64,000 bases of DNA, taken from NCBI RefSeq assembly GCF_031323975.1, contig NZ_JAVIWS010000001.1, positions 1,116,001 through 1,180,000 on the forward strand. The letters run 5' to 3'. The position numbers were made by a program, and so were the translations under genes. The notes beneath the pieces are model-generated. The model saw only the letters and a program-made list of their open reading frames with translations, was not told where the DNA came from and searched no databases. Positions 1 through 11,931 of this stretch are shown in pieces. Every line of letters begins with the position of its first letter. The first letter of the stretch is position 1. This DNA comes from Escherichia ruysiae. Its GTDB lineage: Bacteria; Pseudomonadota; Gammaproteobacteria; Enterobacterales; Enterobacteriaceae.

Positions 1-1805
1 GCACCGATGCTCATGGATGCCACATACCAGCGCAGGTAGCCATTCTCGCTTAACAGCAGGCCTTTACCTGCAAAGCGGGAAAGGACAGCCGGGATGTTCA
101 TCATTGAGTTCAGCGGATCGCGTTTCAGCAACCAGGCAATACCCAGGAACGGCTTGACGAACACTTTGTCGTACAGCCAGTCAAAGCCCCAGGCGTTGTA
201 CCACCAGGTTCCCAGCAGGCGACCCGGCGCACTGTTGGCGATGGAGGTCACCAGAGTACGTTTACCCAGCCACAGCCAGGCAGCCAGCAGAATGCCGACG
301 ACCGCAACCACGCCAGAGGTAATTTCCAGGGTCAACATACTGCCGTGCGCCAGTTCCGTCGTTTGCGGAAGCACGCCCTGCAGCGGCGGTACAATCAGTG
401 CGCCAACGAAGGTGGAAAGGATCAGCAGCACAATCAGCGGCAGGCTGTGAGTTACCCCTTTCACGGCGTGAGCGTGAATTTGTTCTTTTCCGTGGAAGAC
501 GATGAAAATCATACGGAAGGTGTAAAGCGAGGTCATAAACGCACCGACCAGACCTGCCACCATCAGATTGATATGACCATTCGCCATCGCACCCGCGAGG
601 ATCTCATCCTTACTGAAGAAGCCCGCAGTGACCAGCGGCAGTGCCGACAGTGCCGCGCCGCCCACCAGGAAGCAGAGATAAACCAGTGGAATAGATTTAC
701 GCAGACCGCCCATCTTGAAGATGTTCTGTTCGTGATGGCAGGCCAGAATGACGGAACCGGATGCCAGGAACAGCAACGCTTTAAAGAATGCGTGGGTCAT
801 CAAGTGGAAAATCGCCGCATCCCATGCCTGTACGCCAAGCGCGAGGAACATGTAACCAATCTGGCTCATGGTGGAGTAAGCGAGAACACGTTTGATGTCA
901 GTTTGTACCAGAGCGGCAAAGCCTGCCAGCAGCAGCGTAACCGCACCCACGATACCCACCAGATGCAGAACTTCCGGGGTCATCAGGAACAGGCCGTGGG
1001 TACGAGCGATCAGGTAGACACCGGCTGTTACCATCGTTGCGGCGTGGATCAGCGCGGAGACTGGCGTCGGGCCAGCCATCGCGTCGGCAAGCCATGTCTG
1101 CAACGGCAACTGCGCAGATTTACCGACCGCACCGCCCAGCAGCATCAGCGTCGCCCACATCAGCATGTTATTGCCGTCAGCAAAGTGCGCTGGTGCCAGT
1201 TCCACCATTTCGCGGAAGTTCAGGGTGCCCAGTTCGTTGTAAAGAATGAACAGCGCGAAAGCGAGGAACACGTCACCCACACGGGTCACGACGAACGCTT
1301 TCATTGCCGCTGCGCCATTCTTCGGATCGGTGTAGTAGAAACCGATCAGCAGATAGGAGCACAGACCCACGCCTTCCCAGCCGAGGTACATCAGCAGCAG
1401 GTTGTCGGCGAGAACCAGAACCACCATGCTGGCGATGAACAGGTTGGTGTAGGCGAAGAAGCGGGAGTATCCCTCTTCACCGCGCATATACCAGGAAGCG
1501 TACATGTGGATCAGGAAACCCACACCGGTAACCACCGAGAGCATAGTCAGCGACAGGCCGTCCAGCACCAGGTTGAAACCAATGTTAAAGTCGCCTACCG
1601 ACATCCACGTCCACAGCGGCTGGCTGTAAGCCTGCTCGCCGTTAGCGAAGAAATCGACGCCGATAAAAGCGGTCACCAGCGCCGCCAGGCCCACAGAGCC
1701 AACGCCAACGATCGCAGAGACGTTTTCAGACCAGCGTCCACGGGAGAACGCCAGCAGGACGAAGCCAATCAATGGCAAAATAATGGTTAAGGCAAGCATG
1801 TTCAT
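1..1805 (-). CDS. nuoL: NADH-quinone oxidoreductase subunit L (3' end outside window)
   Basis: Antiporter-like membrane subunit at the distal end of the complex I membrane arm, taking part in proton pumping. The reading frame on the minus strand starts with Met-Asn-Met-Leu-Ala and runs about 601 codons to the window edge without a stop. The E. coli protein is 613 residues, so only about a dozen C-terminal residues are missing. It is strongly hydrophobic throughout, and the last visible residues match the end of E. coli NuoL. The start codon overlaps the nuoK stop by 4 bp (ATGA), which fits translational coupling. nuoM and nuoN should follow beyond the left edge. Confidence 0.97.
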
Positions 1806-2104
1806 CCGCGCATCTCACTTACTGAATCGATGTTCAGGTTCTGGCGACGACGGTGAAGTTGCAGCAGCAGCGCAAGGCCGATACTCGCTTCTGCCGCCGC
1901 GAGGCTGATGGCGAGAATGTACATCACCTGACCGTCGGTCTGGCCCCAGTAGCTACCGGCGACCACAAAGGCCAGCGCGGAGGCGTTAATCATGATTTCC
2001 AGACCAATCAGCATAAACAGCAGATTGCGACGGATAACCAGACCGGTTAAGCCAAGAACGAATAAGATTGCCGCGAGGATCAGTCCATGTTGTAAGGGGA
2101 TCAT
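1802..2104 (-). CDS. nuoK: NADH-quinone oxidoreductase subunit K
   Basis: Small membrane-arm subunit of complex I (100 residues, the usual length), homologous to mitochondrial ND4L and to MrpC antiporter subunits. Three hydrophobic helices are visible. The conserved acidic residues of the family lie in helices 2 and 3 (Glu in LIGLEIM and Glu in AAAEASIG) and belong to the charged axis that couples quinone chemistry to proton transfer. It overlaps nuoJ upstream and nuoL downstream by 4 bp each. Confidence 0.98.
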
Positions 2105-2655
2105 GCGCGCTCCTCCGTTTTTCTTTTCGCGCTGTCGTCTTTACGATTGCTCAGCACTTCACCCGCACGCTCTTCACGACCGACGTGGAAGGCCACAACC
2201 AGACCAGCCAGCAGCAGCATAGAAGCCAGTTCCACCGCCAGTACGTAAGGCCCGAACAGCGTAATACCCACTGCTTTAGCACTGATTGGCGTACCGTCGA
2301 TACCCTGATCGTTAACACCGAGAATGGCGTAAACAATCACCACCAGCATGATGGCCGACAAAATTGCCGGACCAATCCACACCTGCGGTTTCAGCCACTG
2401 GCGTTCCTGTTCGATTTCTGAACCGCCCAGGTTGAGCATCATCACCACGAACACGAACAGCACCATAATGGCACCCGCGTAGACGATAATTTCCAGCGCA
2501 CCAGCGAAATAAGCGCCCAGTGAGAAGAACACCCCGGAAATCGCCAGCAGCGAAATAATCAGGTACAGCAGTGCGTGTACCGGATTGGTATGGGTGATCA
2601 CTCGCAAGGTCGCAAGTATGGCTATCAGGCCACAGATATAAAAAGCGAACTCCAT
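2101..2655 (-). CDS. nuoJ: NADH-quinone oxidoreductase subunit J
   Basis: Membrane subunit of complex I (184 residues, as in E. coli), homologous to ND6. It has five hydrophobic segments and a charged C-terminal tail rich in Arg, Lys and Glu that faces solvent. The third helix carries the family's flexible region ([12 protein letters not shown]). Its stop overlaps the nuoK start by 4 bp, and it begins 11 bp after nuoI. Confidence 0.98.
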
Positions 2656-2666
2656 TGCCCCTCTCC

Positions 2667-3209
2667 TTACGGTAACAGGCTCTTGACGTCGATAGGCTTG
2701 GCTTCGTTTTCTGCTTCGCCCTTATCTTTGCCGTCGATTGCCATACCTGCCATCCGGTAGAAGTTATATTCCGGGTATTTGCCCGGACCGGAGATCAGCA
2801 GATCCTCTTTCTCGTAAACCAGATCCTGGCGTTTGTATTCCCCCATTTCGAAATCCGGGGTTAACTGGATCGCCGTGGTCGGACAGGCTTCTTCGCACAG
2901 ACCACAGAAAATGCAGCGTGAGAAGTTGATGCGGAAAAATTCCGGATACCAGCGACCGTCTTTGGTTTCTGCTTTTTGCAGCGAGATACAGCCGACCGGG
3001 CAGGCTACCGCGCAGAGGTTACAGGCTACGCAACGCTCTTCGCCGTCCGGGTCGCGGGTCAGAACGATACGACCACGATAACGGGGCGGCAGATAGACCG
3101 GCTCTTCCGGGTACATTCGCGTTTCGCGTTTGGCGAACGCGTGCAGGCCGATCATCCAGATACTACGAACCTGGGTGCCGAAACCTACTAACAATTCTTT
3201 TAAGGTCAT
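2667..3209 (-). CDS. nuoI: NADH-quinone oxidoreductase subunit I, 2x[4Fe-4S]
   Basis: Peripheral-arm ferredoxin-like subunit (180 residues) homologous to TYKY. It passes electrons from NuoG to NuoB. Two CxxCxxCxxxC motifs are present: Cys60/63/66/70 and Cys99/102/105/109, ligating clusters N6a and N6b. The N-terminal amphipathic stretch docks on NuoH. It lies 14 bp after nuoH and 11 bp before nuoJ. Confidence 0.98.
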
Positions 3210-3223
3210 GGTCTTATTGCCCC

Positions 3224-4201
3224 TTATTGCGCCTGCCAGAGAATGACAGCCGCCGTTACCAGCAAGTTGATCAGCGTCAGCGGCAGGCAGATTTTCCAGC
3301 CGAAGGACATTACCTGGTCATAACGCGGACGCGGTAACGACGCACGAATCAAAATGAACATCATCATAAAGAACGCGGTTTTCAGCGCGAACCAGATGAA
3401 TGGCGGTAACAACGGGCCTTGCCAGCCACCGAAGAACAGCGTCACCATCAGTGCAGAGATGGTCACAATCCCGATGTATTCACCCACGAAGAACAGACCG
3501 AATTTCATACCGGAATATTCAATGTGGTAACCATCCGCCAGTTCCTGCTCGGCTTCCGGCTGGTCAAACGGGTGACGGTGACACACCGCCACGCCCGCGA
3601 TGGCAAAGGTAATAAAACCAAAGAATTGCGGGATGACGTTCCACACATGCGCCTGGCTGTTGACGATGTCGGTCATGTTGAATGAACCGGCCTGCGCCAC
3701 CACGCCCATCAGAGAAAGCCCAAGGAACACTTCGTAGCTCAGAGTCTGTGCAGAAGCACGCATCGCACCCAGCAGAGAGTATTTGTTGTTACTTGACCAG
3801 CCCGCAAACAGCACCGCGTAAACCGCCAGACCTGCCATCATCAGGAAGAACAAAATCCCGATGTTCAGGTCGGCAACCACCCAACCCGGACTGACTGGCA
3901 CAATCGCAAAGGCCAGCAGCAGCGAGGTAAAGGCAATCATTGGCGCCAGAGTAAAGATGACGCGATCCGAGAATTTCGGGATCCAGTCTTCTTTAAAGAA
4001 CATTTTGATCATGTCCGCGACCAGCTGGAGCGAACCGCCCCAGCCAACACGGTTAGGTCCGTAACGGTTCTGGAACAGACCCAGCAGGCGACGTTCGCCA
4101 AAGCTCATGAATGCCCCGCAGGTGACAACCACCAGCAGGATCACCACCGCTTTGAGGATGGTCAGCAGGATCTCAATCAGTTCCGGTGATAACCAACTCA
4201 T
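3224..4201 (-). CDS. nuoH: NADH-quinone oxidoreductase subunit H
   Basis: Membrane subunit (325 residues) homologous to ND1. It forms much of the quinone-binding channel at the junction of the two arms of complex I. About eight hydrophobic helices are visible, with the conserved acidic and basic loop regions of ND1 ([19 protein letters not shown] near residue 35 and DQPEAEQEL near residue 210). Its start overlaps the end of nuoG by 4 bp. Confidence 0.98.
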
Positions 4202-6924
4202 TGTTGTGCCTCCTTGAGATCCTCAAGATGCGCGCCAGCCAGCACTGGAGCAATGCCGGACATCCCCATCGGCAAGCCCACCTGCCCTGCCGTCAGCCCT
4301 TCGGCGATTTCAACCGGCAACGTGACCGTGTTGCCATCGTAACTAAAGGAGACGCGTGTACCCGCGTTCACACCCAACTTCGCGGCATCTGCCGGGTTAA
4401 GTTTGATGTACGGCTGCGGCATACGGCTCTGGAAGACCGGAGCACGCTGTGACAGTTCATCGCTGCCAAACAGGTGGTAGTACGGCGCGATACGCCATTT
4501 CCCTTCCTGCGGCTGGAAGCGAGCCGGTACGCTGGTGAAGTAATCCAGACTGTTTTCGCTGGTTTCAAACAGACGCACACCCGGATCGCCAAAGCGCAGT
4601 TTGCCGCCCACTTCGTCCTGGAATTTGTTCCACGCCTGCGGGGAGTTCCAGCCCGGTGCCCAGGCAAACGGCACTTGCGAACGGTGCGCGGTCGGCTGGT
4701 TGTTACCTTCCATCGAGAAGGTGAACATGGTGTCAATATCCTGCGGCTGACGCGGCTCATGAACGCTGATATTGGCGCGCATGGCGGTACGACCGCTGTA
4801 ACGGTGCGGTTCACGGGCCAGTTTCTGCCCACGAATACGGAATGTCGCATCCGGCGCAGCATCTTTGATACCCGCCAGTTCCGGGATTTTCGCCACAACA
4901 GCGTCAATTACATGGTCGAGCTGTGTCCAGTCCACTTCACGGCTCAGCAAGGTGCTGTGCAGCGAGTGCAGCCAGCGCCAGCTTTCCAGCATGACCGTTT
5001 TGCTGTCGTAATAGGACGGGTCGTAAACCTGGAAGAAACGTTGAGCGCGACCTTCGTTGTTGATAACCGTACCGTCGCTTTCAGCAAAGCTGGCGGCGGA
5101 AAGCACCAGATGGGCGTTTTTCATAATCGCTGTGCGTTGATGGTCAACCACCATCACCAGTGGCGCTTTAGCCAGCGCAGCATTCACGCGGGTTGCGGAA
5201 GCGTGACGATGCAGATCGTTTTCCAGCACCACCACCGCGTCGGCGCGTCCGGTTTCCAGTTCGGTTAACGCTTCTTCCAGCGAACCGCCCCCCATAATGC
5301 CCAGCCCCATGCTGTTGACGGAACGGGCAATCATGGTGATACCTACGTCAGCGCCGCGACCTTTCAGGGCTTTCGCCACGTTAGCCGCCGCCTGAATCAC
5401 TTCTGTGCTACCGGCGTTCGTCCCGGAGATAATCAACGGTTTCTTCGCACCAGCCAGTGCCTGTACGATGACGTCGATTTTGCTTTGCAGCTCAGGCTCG
5501 ATACCGTCAACCGCTGGCGCGGAGTTATCCAGCGCATGGGCGATGGCAAATCCTAAACGCGCCTGATCTTCAACCGGTGCACGGTAAGTCCACGCCGCGA
5601 TATCATCCAGACGGGTGTCATCAACGTTGGTAACAAACAGCGGATGCTTCGCACGTTGGCCGATGTTGAGGATTGCCGCAATCTGCCAGTCAGCCACTTT
5701 CTGTGCTGCCGCCATTTCGCGCGCTTTACCTTTCACCGCCTGACGCACTGCCAGCGCGACGCGCGCGCCGGTTTGGGTAACGTCTTCGCCCAGCACCAGT
5801 ACCGCATCGTAAGATTCGATTTCGCGCAGAGCAGGAGTATAAATGCCGCCTTCACGCAGTACTTTCAGCGCCAGTTGCAGACGTTCCTGCTCACCGTGAG
5901 CAATACCGGTATAGAAGTTTTCTTCGCCCACCAGCTCACGCAGCGCAAAGTTGCTTTCTACGCTGGCTCGCGGAGAACCGATGCCGATCACTTTCTTCGA
6001 CTGACGCAGAATATCTGCTGCGCCCTGCATTGCCTGTTCGGCGTTAAGGGTGATGAAATCATCGCCACGACGCTGTACTGGCTGACGCGGACGATCTTTC
6101 AGGTTGACGTAGCCGTAACCGAAACGACCACGGTCGCAGAGGAAGTAGTGGTTTACCGTACCGTTGTAACGGTTTTCGATACGACGCAGTTCGCCGTAAC
6201 GTTCGCCGGGGCTGATGTTACAGCCGATGGAACATTGCTGGCAGATGCTCGGCGCAAACTGCATATCCCATTTACGGTTGTAACGCTCGGAGTGCGTTTT
6301 GTCGGTAAATACGCCAGTCGGGCAAATTTCGACCAGGTTACCGGAAAATTCGCTTTCCAGGGTGCCGTCTTCAGGGCGACCGAAGTAGACGTTGTCGTGT
6401 GCGCCATAAACGCCCAGATCCGTACCGTCAGCGTAATCTTTGTAGTAACGCACACAGCGGTAACAGGCGATGCAGCGGTTCATTTCGTGGGAGATGAACG
6501 GCCCCAGATCCTGATTGCGGTGGGTACGTTTGGTGAAACGGTAGCGACGGAAGCTGTGTCCGGTCATCACGGTCATATCCTGAAGATGGCAGTTACCGCC
6601 CTCTTCACATACCGGACAGTCGTGCGGGTGGTTAGTCATTAACCACTCGACCACACTTTCACGGAACTGTTTCGCTTCTTCGTCGTCAATGGAAATAAAG
6701 GTGCCATCGGAAGCCGGTGTCATACAGGACATCACCAGGCGACCACGCGTGTCTTCCGCGTTTTGGTACTGCTTCACCGCACACTGGCGGCAAGCACCGA
6801 CGCTTCCCAGCGCCGGATGCCAGCAAAAGTAAGGAATATCAAGACCCAGAGACAGACAAGCTTCCAGCAGATTGTCCGCTCCGTTGACCTCGTATTCTTT
6901 GCCGTCTACATGAATTGTAGCCAT
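4198..6924 (-). CDS. nuoG: NADH-quinone oxidoreductase subunit G
   Basis: Large peripheral-arm iron-sulfur subunit. With the start chosen here it is 908 residues, the usual E. coli length. The N-terminal [2Fe-2S] ligands are Cys34, Cys45, Cys48 and Cys67, followed by the Cys-rich [4Fe-4S] segments and a molybdopterin-oxidoreductase-like C-terminal domain. The frame is open upstream to 6984, and ATGs exist at 6930 and 6924. A GGAAG sequence 7 bases before 6924 favours that start. An inverted repeat separates it from nuoF. Confidence 0.97.
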   Translation of the reverse strand: MATIHVDGKEYEVNGADNLLEACLSLGLDIPYFCWHPALGSVGACRQCAVKQYQNAEDTRGRLVMSCMTPASDGTFISIDDEEAKQFRESVVEWLMTNHPHDCPVCEEGGNCHLQDMTVMTGHSFRRYRFTKRTHRNQDLGPFISHEMNRCIACYRCVRYYKDYADGTDLGVYGAHDNVYFGRPEDGTLESEFSGNLVEICPTGVFTDKTHSERYNRKWDMQFAPSICQQCSIGCNISPGERYGELRRIENRYNGTVNHYFLCDRGRFGYGYVNLKDRPRQPVQRRGDDFITLNAEQAMQGAADILRQSKKVIGIGSPRASVESNFALRELVGEENFYTGIAHGEQERLQLALKVLREGGIYTPALREIESYDAVLVLGEDVTQTGARVALAVRQAVKGKAREMAAAQKVADWQIAAILNIGQRAKHPLFVTNVDDTRLDDIAAWTYRAPVEDQARLGFAIAHALDNSAPAVDGIEPELQSKIDVIVQALAGAKKPLIISGTNAGSTEVIQAAANVAKALKGRGADVGITMIARSVNSMGLGIMGGGSLEEALTELETGRADAVVVLENDLHRHASATRVNAALAKAPLVMVVDHQRTAIMKNAHLVLSAASFAESDGTVINNEGRAQRFFQVYDPSYYDSKTVMLESWRWLHSLHSTLLSREVDWTQLDHVIDAVVAKIPELAGIKDAAPDATFRIRGQKLAREPHRYSGRTAMRANISVHEPRQPQDIDTMFTFSMEGNNQPTAHRSQVPFAWAPGWNSPQAWNKFQDEVGGKLRFGDPGVRLFETSENSLDYFTSVPARFQPQEGKWRIAPYYHLFGSDELSQRAPVFQSRMPQPYIKLNPADAAKLGVNAGTRVSFSYDGNTVTLPVEIAEGLTAGQVGLPMGMSGIAPVLAGAHLEDLKEAQQ

Positions 6925-6976
6925 TAGCATGCTTCCAGTTTTCTCAGTCAGAGACTGAGCGTTAATCGAAATCATT

Positions 6977-7070
6977 CCCCTCACCCCGGCCCTCTCCCCT
7001 AAGGGGCGAGGGAGAAAAGCGGCTCAGGATCATCCCCTCTCCCCTCCGGGGAGAGGGTTAGGGTGAGGGG
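6977..7070. repeat. GC-rich nested inverted repeat between nuoF and nuoG
   Basis: The two ends are near-perfect reverse complements (CCCCTCACCC at 6977 against GGGTGAGGGG ending at 7070, with CCCTCTCCCC/GGGGAGAGGG inside). Each half also contains its own small hairpin. It resembles the dispersed palindromic boxC type of E. coli intergenic repeat; I recall the family by its composition and have not matched it to a consensus. It lies in transcribed intercistronic DNA of the nuo operon. Confidence 0.75.
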
Positions 7071-7080
7071 TAAAAGGTCC

Positions 7081-8418
7081 TTACCAGCGCTCTTTCAGCA
7101 GGTTCGGCTGAATCCCATTAATCAAATGGGTATTGCTGAACGGCTGTTTGATTCCCGCTTCAAATTCTTCGCGGAAATATTTGATGGCGCTCTGTAACGG
7201 CTCCACCGCACCAGGTGCGTGGGCACAGAAGGTTTTACCCGGGCCTAAGAATCGACACAGTTGCTCAAGTGTTTCGATATCTCCCGGCTGACCTTCGCCC
7301 CGCTCCAGCGCACGCAGAATTTTCACGCTCCACGGTAGACCGTCACGGCACGGTGTACACCAGCCGCAAGATTCACGGGCGAAAAACTCTTCCAGGTTAC
7401 GCACCAGCGACACCATGTTAATCTCATGGTCAACCGCCATCGCCAGCGCCGTACCCAGACGGCTGCCCGCTTTACCGATGCTTTCGAATTCCATCGGCAG
7501 GTCAAGGTGCGCTTCGGTCAGGAAGTCGGTGCCCGCGCCGCCTGGCTGCCAGGCTTTGAATTTCAAGCCGTCACGCATACCACCGGCGTAATCTTCGAGG
7601 ATCTCGCGTGCGGTAGTGCCGAACGGCAGTTCCCACAGACCCGGATTTTTCACCCGACCGGAGAAACCCATCAGCTTGGTGCCAGCATCTTTACTTTTCG
7701 AGATGTTCTGATACCACTCCACGCCGTTAGCAAGGATTGCCGGAACGTTACACAGGGTTTCGACGTTGTTGACGCAGGTCGGTTTACCCCATGCGCCGGA
7801 GGTTGCCGGGAATGGCGGTTTTGAACGCGGGTTAGCGCGACGCCCTTCCAGGGAGTTGATTAACGCTGTTTCTTCACCGCAGATGTAGCGCCCTGCCCCG
7901 GTATGGACAAACAGTTCAAAATCAAAACCTGTTCCCATAATGTTTTTGCCAAGCAGACCTGCTTCGGTCGCTTCAGCAATGGCACGGCGCAGATTCACTG
8001 CTGCTTCAATATATTCGCCACGCAGGAAGATGTAGCCACGGTAAGCTTTCAGCGCAAACGCGGAGATGAGCATACCTTCCACCAGCAGGTGCGGCAGTTG
8101 TTCCATCAGCAGGCGGTCTTTATAGGTGCCCGGCTCCATTTCATCGGCGTTACACAGCAGGTAACGGATGTTCATGGATTCGTCTTTCGGCATCAGGCTC
8201 CACTTCAGGCCTGTAGAAAAGCCTGCACCGCCGCGCCCTTTCAGGCCGGAGTCTTTTACCTGAGTAACGATTTCGTCCGGAGAAAGTCCGGTCAGCGCCT
8301 TACGCGCCCCTTCGTAACCGTTTTTGCTGCGGTATTCATCCAGCCACACTGGCTGTTTATCATCACGCAGACGCCAGGTCAGCGGATGCGTTTCGGGAGT
8401 ACGGATAATGTTTTTCAT
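7081..8418 (-). CDS. nuoF: NADH-quinone oxidoreductase subunit F, NADH/FMN site
   Basis: Flavoprotein subunit that oxidises NADH through FMN and reduces cluster N3. It is 445 residues, full length. The glycine-rich nucleotide site [10 protein letters not shown] is at residues 61-70, the FMN/NADH-site acidic residues are in GEET near 181-184, and the N3 ligands are Cys351, Cys354 and Cys357 (CGWCTPC) plus a later Cys near 398. The gene starts 4 bp inside the end of nuoE, consistent with coupled production of the NuoEFG dehydrogenase module. Confidence 0.98.
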   Translation of the reverse strand: MKNIIRTPETHPLTWRLRDDKQPVWLDEYRSKNGYEGARKALTGLSPDEIVTQVKDSGLKGRGGAGFSTGLKWSLMPKDESMNIRYLLCNADEMEPGTYKDRLLMEQLPHLLVEGMLISAFALKAYRGYIFLRGEYIEAAVNLRRAIAEATEAGLLGKNIMGTGFDFELFVHTGAGRYICGEETALINSLEGRRANPRSKPPFPATSGAWGKPTCVNNVETLCNVPAILANGVEWYQNISKSKDAGTKLMGFSGRVKNPGLWELPFGTTAREILEDYAGGMRDGLKFKAWQPGGAGTDFLTEAHLDLPMEFESIGKAGSRLGTALAMAVDHEINMVSLVRNLEEFFARESCGWCTPCRDGLPWSVKILRALERGEGQPGDIETLEQLCRFLGPGKTFCAHAPGAVEPLQSAIKYFREEFEAGIKQPFSNTHLINGIQPNLLKERW

Positions 8419-8915
8419 TTATACCGCTCCAGCAGTTCAGGGATCGCTTCCGGGGTCAGATGCGCGTGAGTATCCTCATCGATCATCATGTTTGGCCCTT
8501 TATCACAGTTCCCCAGGCAGCAGGTTGGCAGCAGCGTAAAGCGGCCGTCAAACGTCGTTTGCCCTGGTTTGATGTTCAGTTTTTTCTCCAGCGCCGCCTG
8601 AATGCCCTGGTAACCGTTGATGTGACAGACCACGCTGTCGCAATAACGGATCACATGGCGACCAACCGGCTGGCGGAAGATCTGGCTGTAGAATGTTGCC
8701 ACGCCTTCGACATCGCTCGCCGGAATACCCAGAACGTCAGCGATCGCGTGGATCGCACCGTCCGGCACCCAGCCACGCTGTTTCTGAACGATCTTCAGGG
8801 CTTCAATGGACGCCGCACGCGGGTCTTCGTAGTGGTGCATCTCGTGCTCAATCGCTTCACGCTCTGCCGCACTCAGCTCAAAAGCCTCAGTTTGTGGTTG
8901 TTGATTCTCGTGCAT
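8415..8915 (-). CDS. nuoE: NADH-quinone oxidoreductase subunit E, [2Fe-2S]
   Basis: Thioredoxin-fold ferredoxin subunit (166 residues) homologous to the 24-kDa mitochondrial subunit. It holds the off-pathway cluster N1a. The four ligands are visible at Cys92, Cys97, Cys133 and Cys137. It sits 2 bp after the nuoCD stop and overlaps nuoF by 4 bp. Confidence 0.98.
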
Positions 8916-8917
8916 AA

Positions 8918-10708
8918 TTAGCGGTCCACATCTGACATAACAAAATCGATACTGCCCAGATAAACAATCAGGTCAGACACAAGGCTGCCACGGATCGCCG
9001 CCGGAATTTGCTGCAAATGCGCATAACTCGGCGTGCGGATACGGGTGCGATAACTCATGGTGCTGCCGTCGCTGGTCAAGTAGTAACTGTTGATCCCTTT
9101 AGTCGCCTCAATCATCTGGAAGGATTCATTGGCAGGCATCACAGGCCCCCATGACACTTGCAGGAAGTGGGTGATCAGGGTTTCGATATGTTGCAGCGTG
9201 CGCTCTTTCGGCGGCGGCGTAGTCAGCGGGTGATCCGCTTTGAACGGGCCTTCCGGCATGTTGTTGAGGCACTGCTCAAGAATGCGCAGACTCTGACGCA
9301 GCTCTTCCACTTTCAGCATTACGCGGGTGTAGCAGTCAGAAACACCACCACCCACCGGGATTTCAAAGTCGAAGTTTTCATAGCCAGAATAAGGACGCGC
9401 CTTACGCACGTCGAAGTCGATCCCGGTGGCGCGCAGGCCCGCGCCGGTGGTGCCCCACTCCAGCGCCTCTTTCGCGCCATAGGCGGCAACGCCCTGGGAA
9501 CGACCTTTCAGAATGGTGTTTTGCAGCGCCGCTTTCTCGTAAGACGCCAGACGTTTCGGCATCCAGTCGAGGAATTCACGCAGCAGACGATCCCAGCCAC
9601 GCGGCAAGTCGTGCGCTACGCCGCCAATGCGGAACCACGCCGGGTGCATACGGAAACCGGTTATCGCTTCTACCAGATCGTAGATTTTCTGCCGATCGGT
9701 AAAGGCGAAGAACACGGGCGTCATCGCGCCGACGTCCTGAATAAAGGTGGAAATGTACAGCAGGTGGCTGTTGATACGGAACAGTTCGGAGAGCATTACG
9801 CGAATCACGTTAACGCGATCCGGCACGGTAATTCCGGCCAGTTTCTCTACCGCCAGTACGTAAGGCATTTCGTTAACGCAGCCGCCGAGATATTCGATAC
9901 GGTCGGTGTAAGGAATATAGCTGTGCCAGGACTGGCGTTCGCCCATTTTCTCAGCGCCACGGTGGTGGTAGCCGATGTCTGGTACGCAGTCGACAATCTC
10001 TTCGCCGTCGAGTTGCAAAACGATACGGAAAGCCCCGTGCGCCGACGGGTGGTTCGGGCCGAGGTTGAGGAACATGAAGTCTTCGTTTTCGGTGCCGCGC
10101 TTCATCCCCCACTCTTCCGGTTTGAAGGTCAGGGCTTCCATCTCCAGATCCTGTTTGGCTTTGGTCAGCTCAAACGGCGAGAATTCGGTAGCGCGCGCCG
10201 GGTAATCTTTACGCAGCGGGTGACCTTTCCAGGTTTGCGGCATCATGATGCGGCGCAGGTTCGGGTGACCATCGAAAGTAATGCCAAACAGATCCCAGGT
10301 TTCACGCTCATACCAGTTGGCGTTCGGGAACAATTTGGTAAAGGTCGGTACGTGCAGGTCGTTTTCAGCCAGCGCCACCTTCAGCATGATGTCGCGGTTA
10401 CGATCGATGGAAATCAGATGGTAGAAAACAGAAAAATCCGCAGCAGGTAGCCCTTCGCGGTGGGTGCGTAGACGTTCGTCCATGCCGTGTAAATCAAACA
10501 GCATGACGTAAGGTTTCGGCAGTTTCTTTAAGAAATCGCCAACTTCCAGTAATTGTTCACGCTTGATCCACACAACGGGAACCCCGGTGCGAGTCGCCTG
10601 AACAGTAAAGGCATCCGGCCCAAAACGGTTGCGCAGTTCGCCTATCACCGGATCATCAAGATGATCGCGGGTCTGCCAGGCGGGTTCTTGCGCGGTTAAG
10701 TCGGTCAT
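8918..10708 (-). CDS. nuoC: NADH-quinone oxidoreductase fused subunit C/D
   Basis: Fusion of the 30-kDa (NuoC, roughly residues 1-180) and 49-kDa (NuoD, roughly residues 200-596) subunits, as is normal in enterobacteria. The NuoD part lines the quinone pocket (the conserved GPNHPSAHG motif near residue 220). I chose the ATG at 10708 (596 residues) because GGTGA lies 5 bases upstream. An ATG 4 codons earlier at 10720 (600 residues) is also used in annotations and has a poorer ribosome-binding site. About 100 bp of structured leader separates it from nuoB. Confidence 0.96.
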
Positions 10709-10740
10709 ATTGTTCACCATTGCATATGGTCCGTGGTGAC

Positions 10741-10801
10741 TGTCGGCGTGGCTTCGCGCAATAGATTTAGGAATAAGCGAAGAAAAATGCCTTTGCCGAC
10801 A
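10741..10801 (-). other. Intercistronic stem-loop between nuoB and nuoCD
   Basis: In the nuo mRNA the 7-base arms TGTCGGC (10801 to 10795) and GCCGACA (10747 to 10741) can pair around an inner CTTCGC/GCGAAG stem. There is no U-tract, so it is more likely a processing or stability structure than a terminator. No known function is claimed. Confidence 0.5.
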
Positions 10802-10809
10802 GGCGCAAA

Positions 10810-11472
10810 TTAAATCTCGTCAGGGGTGCGCAGGTTGGTAACGGCAATGCGTTCACCGCGCTTGCGTTCGCGCTCTGATTGCATATTGGCGCGATAAACG
10901 CCCTGATCGCCAACGACCCAGGAGAGCGGGCGACGTTCTTTACCAATAGATTCCTGCAACAACATCAGTGCCTGCATATACGCTTCCGGACGCGGCGGAC
11001 ACCCCGGGATATACACATCAACCGGAATGAATTTATCAACGCCCTGTACAACGGAATAAATGTCGTACATACCACCGGAGTTGGCACAGGCTCCCATAGA
11101 GATAACCCATTTCGGCTCCAGCATCTGGTCATACAGACGCTGAATAACCGGTGCCATCTTGGTAAAGCAGGTTCCTGCCACCACCATCAGGTCAGCCTGA
11201 CGCGGCGAAGCACGTAATACTTCTGCGCCAAAACGCGCCACGTCATGCACCGCAGTAAACGAGGTCACCATCTCAACGTAACAGCAGGAAAGACCGAAGT
11301 TATACGGCCAAATTGAGTTTTTACGACCCCAGTTAACCATGTCATTGAGCTTGCCCATAAACACGTTTTTGTTAACTTCTTGCTCCAGAGGGTCGGTTAC
11401 GATCTCCTGCTTTTGCAGGGGGTAACGGTCGTTCTCACCGTTGGGATCTATGCGGGTGAGCGTATAATCCAT
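10810..11472 (-). CDS. nuoB: NADH-quinone oxidoreductase subunit B, cluster N2
   Basis: Subunit homologous to PSST. It carries the terminal [4Fe-4S] cluster N2 that reduces ubiquinone. It is 220 residues, full length. The N2 ligands are all visible: the unusual tandem Cys63-Cys64, Cys129 and Cys158 (PGCPP). It follows nuoA by 15 bp. Confidence 0.98.
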
Positions 11473-11487
11473 CTTAATGCCTCGCGG

Positions 11488-11931
11488 TTAGCGTTGACGA
11501 TTAGCGATACTGTTCGTTTCCGGGTTCATACGCTCGCGGCGAGAACGCGCGGGCGTCCAGTCCAGCGCGCCAATACGCACCAGATAAACCAGACCAGCCA
11601 GTAACACAAAAATAAAAATTGCCGCTTCTACAAAGCCAATCCAGCCGCTCTCGCGAATGGAGGTTGACCATGCGAACAGATACAGCGCCTCAACGTCGAA
11701 GATAACGAAGAACATGGCCACCAGATAAAACTTGGCAGACAGGCGTAAGCGGGCGGAGCCGACCGAGTCGATACCTGATTCAAACGGCACGTTTTTCGAC
11801 CTCGCGCGTGCGCGACCGCCTAAAAACCAACCGCCTACCAGCATCAGGCAACACAGGCCAATGGCAACGATAAGAAAGATAGCGAATGCCCAGTGATGAG
11901 CGATGACTTCAGTGGATGTTGACATACTCAT
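11488..11931 (-). CDS. nuoA: NADH-quinone oxidoreductase subunit A
   Basis: First gene of the complex I operon; membrane subunit homologous to ND3 (147 residues). It has three hydrophobic helices. The long loop after helix 1 carries the conserved FESGID motif of ND3 proteins, near the quinone site. The C-terminal tail is charged. Confidence 0.98.
   Translation of the reverse strand: MSMSTSTEVIAHHWAFAIFLIVAIGLCCLMLVGGWFLGGRARARSKNVPFESGIDSVGSARLRLSAKFYLVAMFFVIFDVEALYLFAWSTSIRESGWIGFVEAAIFIFVLLAGLVYLVRIGALDWTPARSRRERMNPETNSIANRQR

Noticed and set aside
345..1790. 481-codon open frame on the plus strand
   Set aside because: It is exactly antisense to nuoL, has a Gln/His/Arg-rich low-quality composition, and no ribosome-binding site. 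Shadow of a conserved gene.
1..1805. nuoL considered truncated
   Set aside because: The frame simply runs off the window edge; about 12 residues are missing because of the cut, not because of a mutation.
9158..10450. 430-codon plus-strand frame
   Set aside because: Antisense to nuoCD, with the same Arg/His/Gln-rich shadow composition and no initiation signal.
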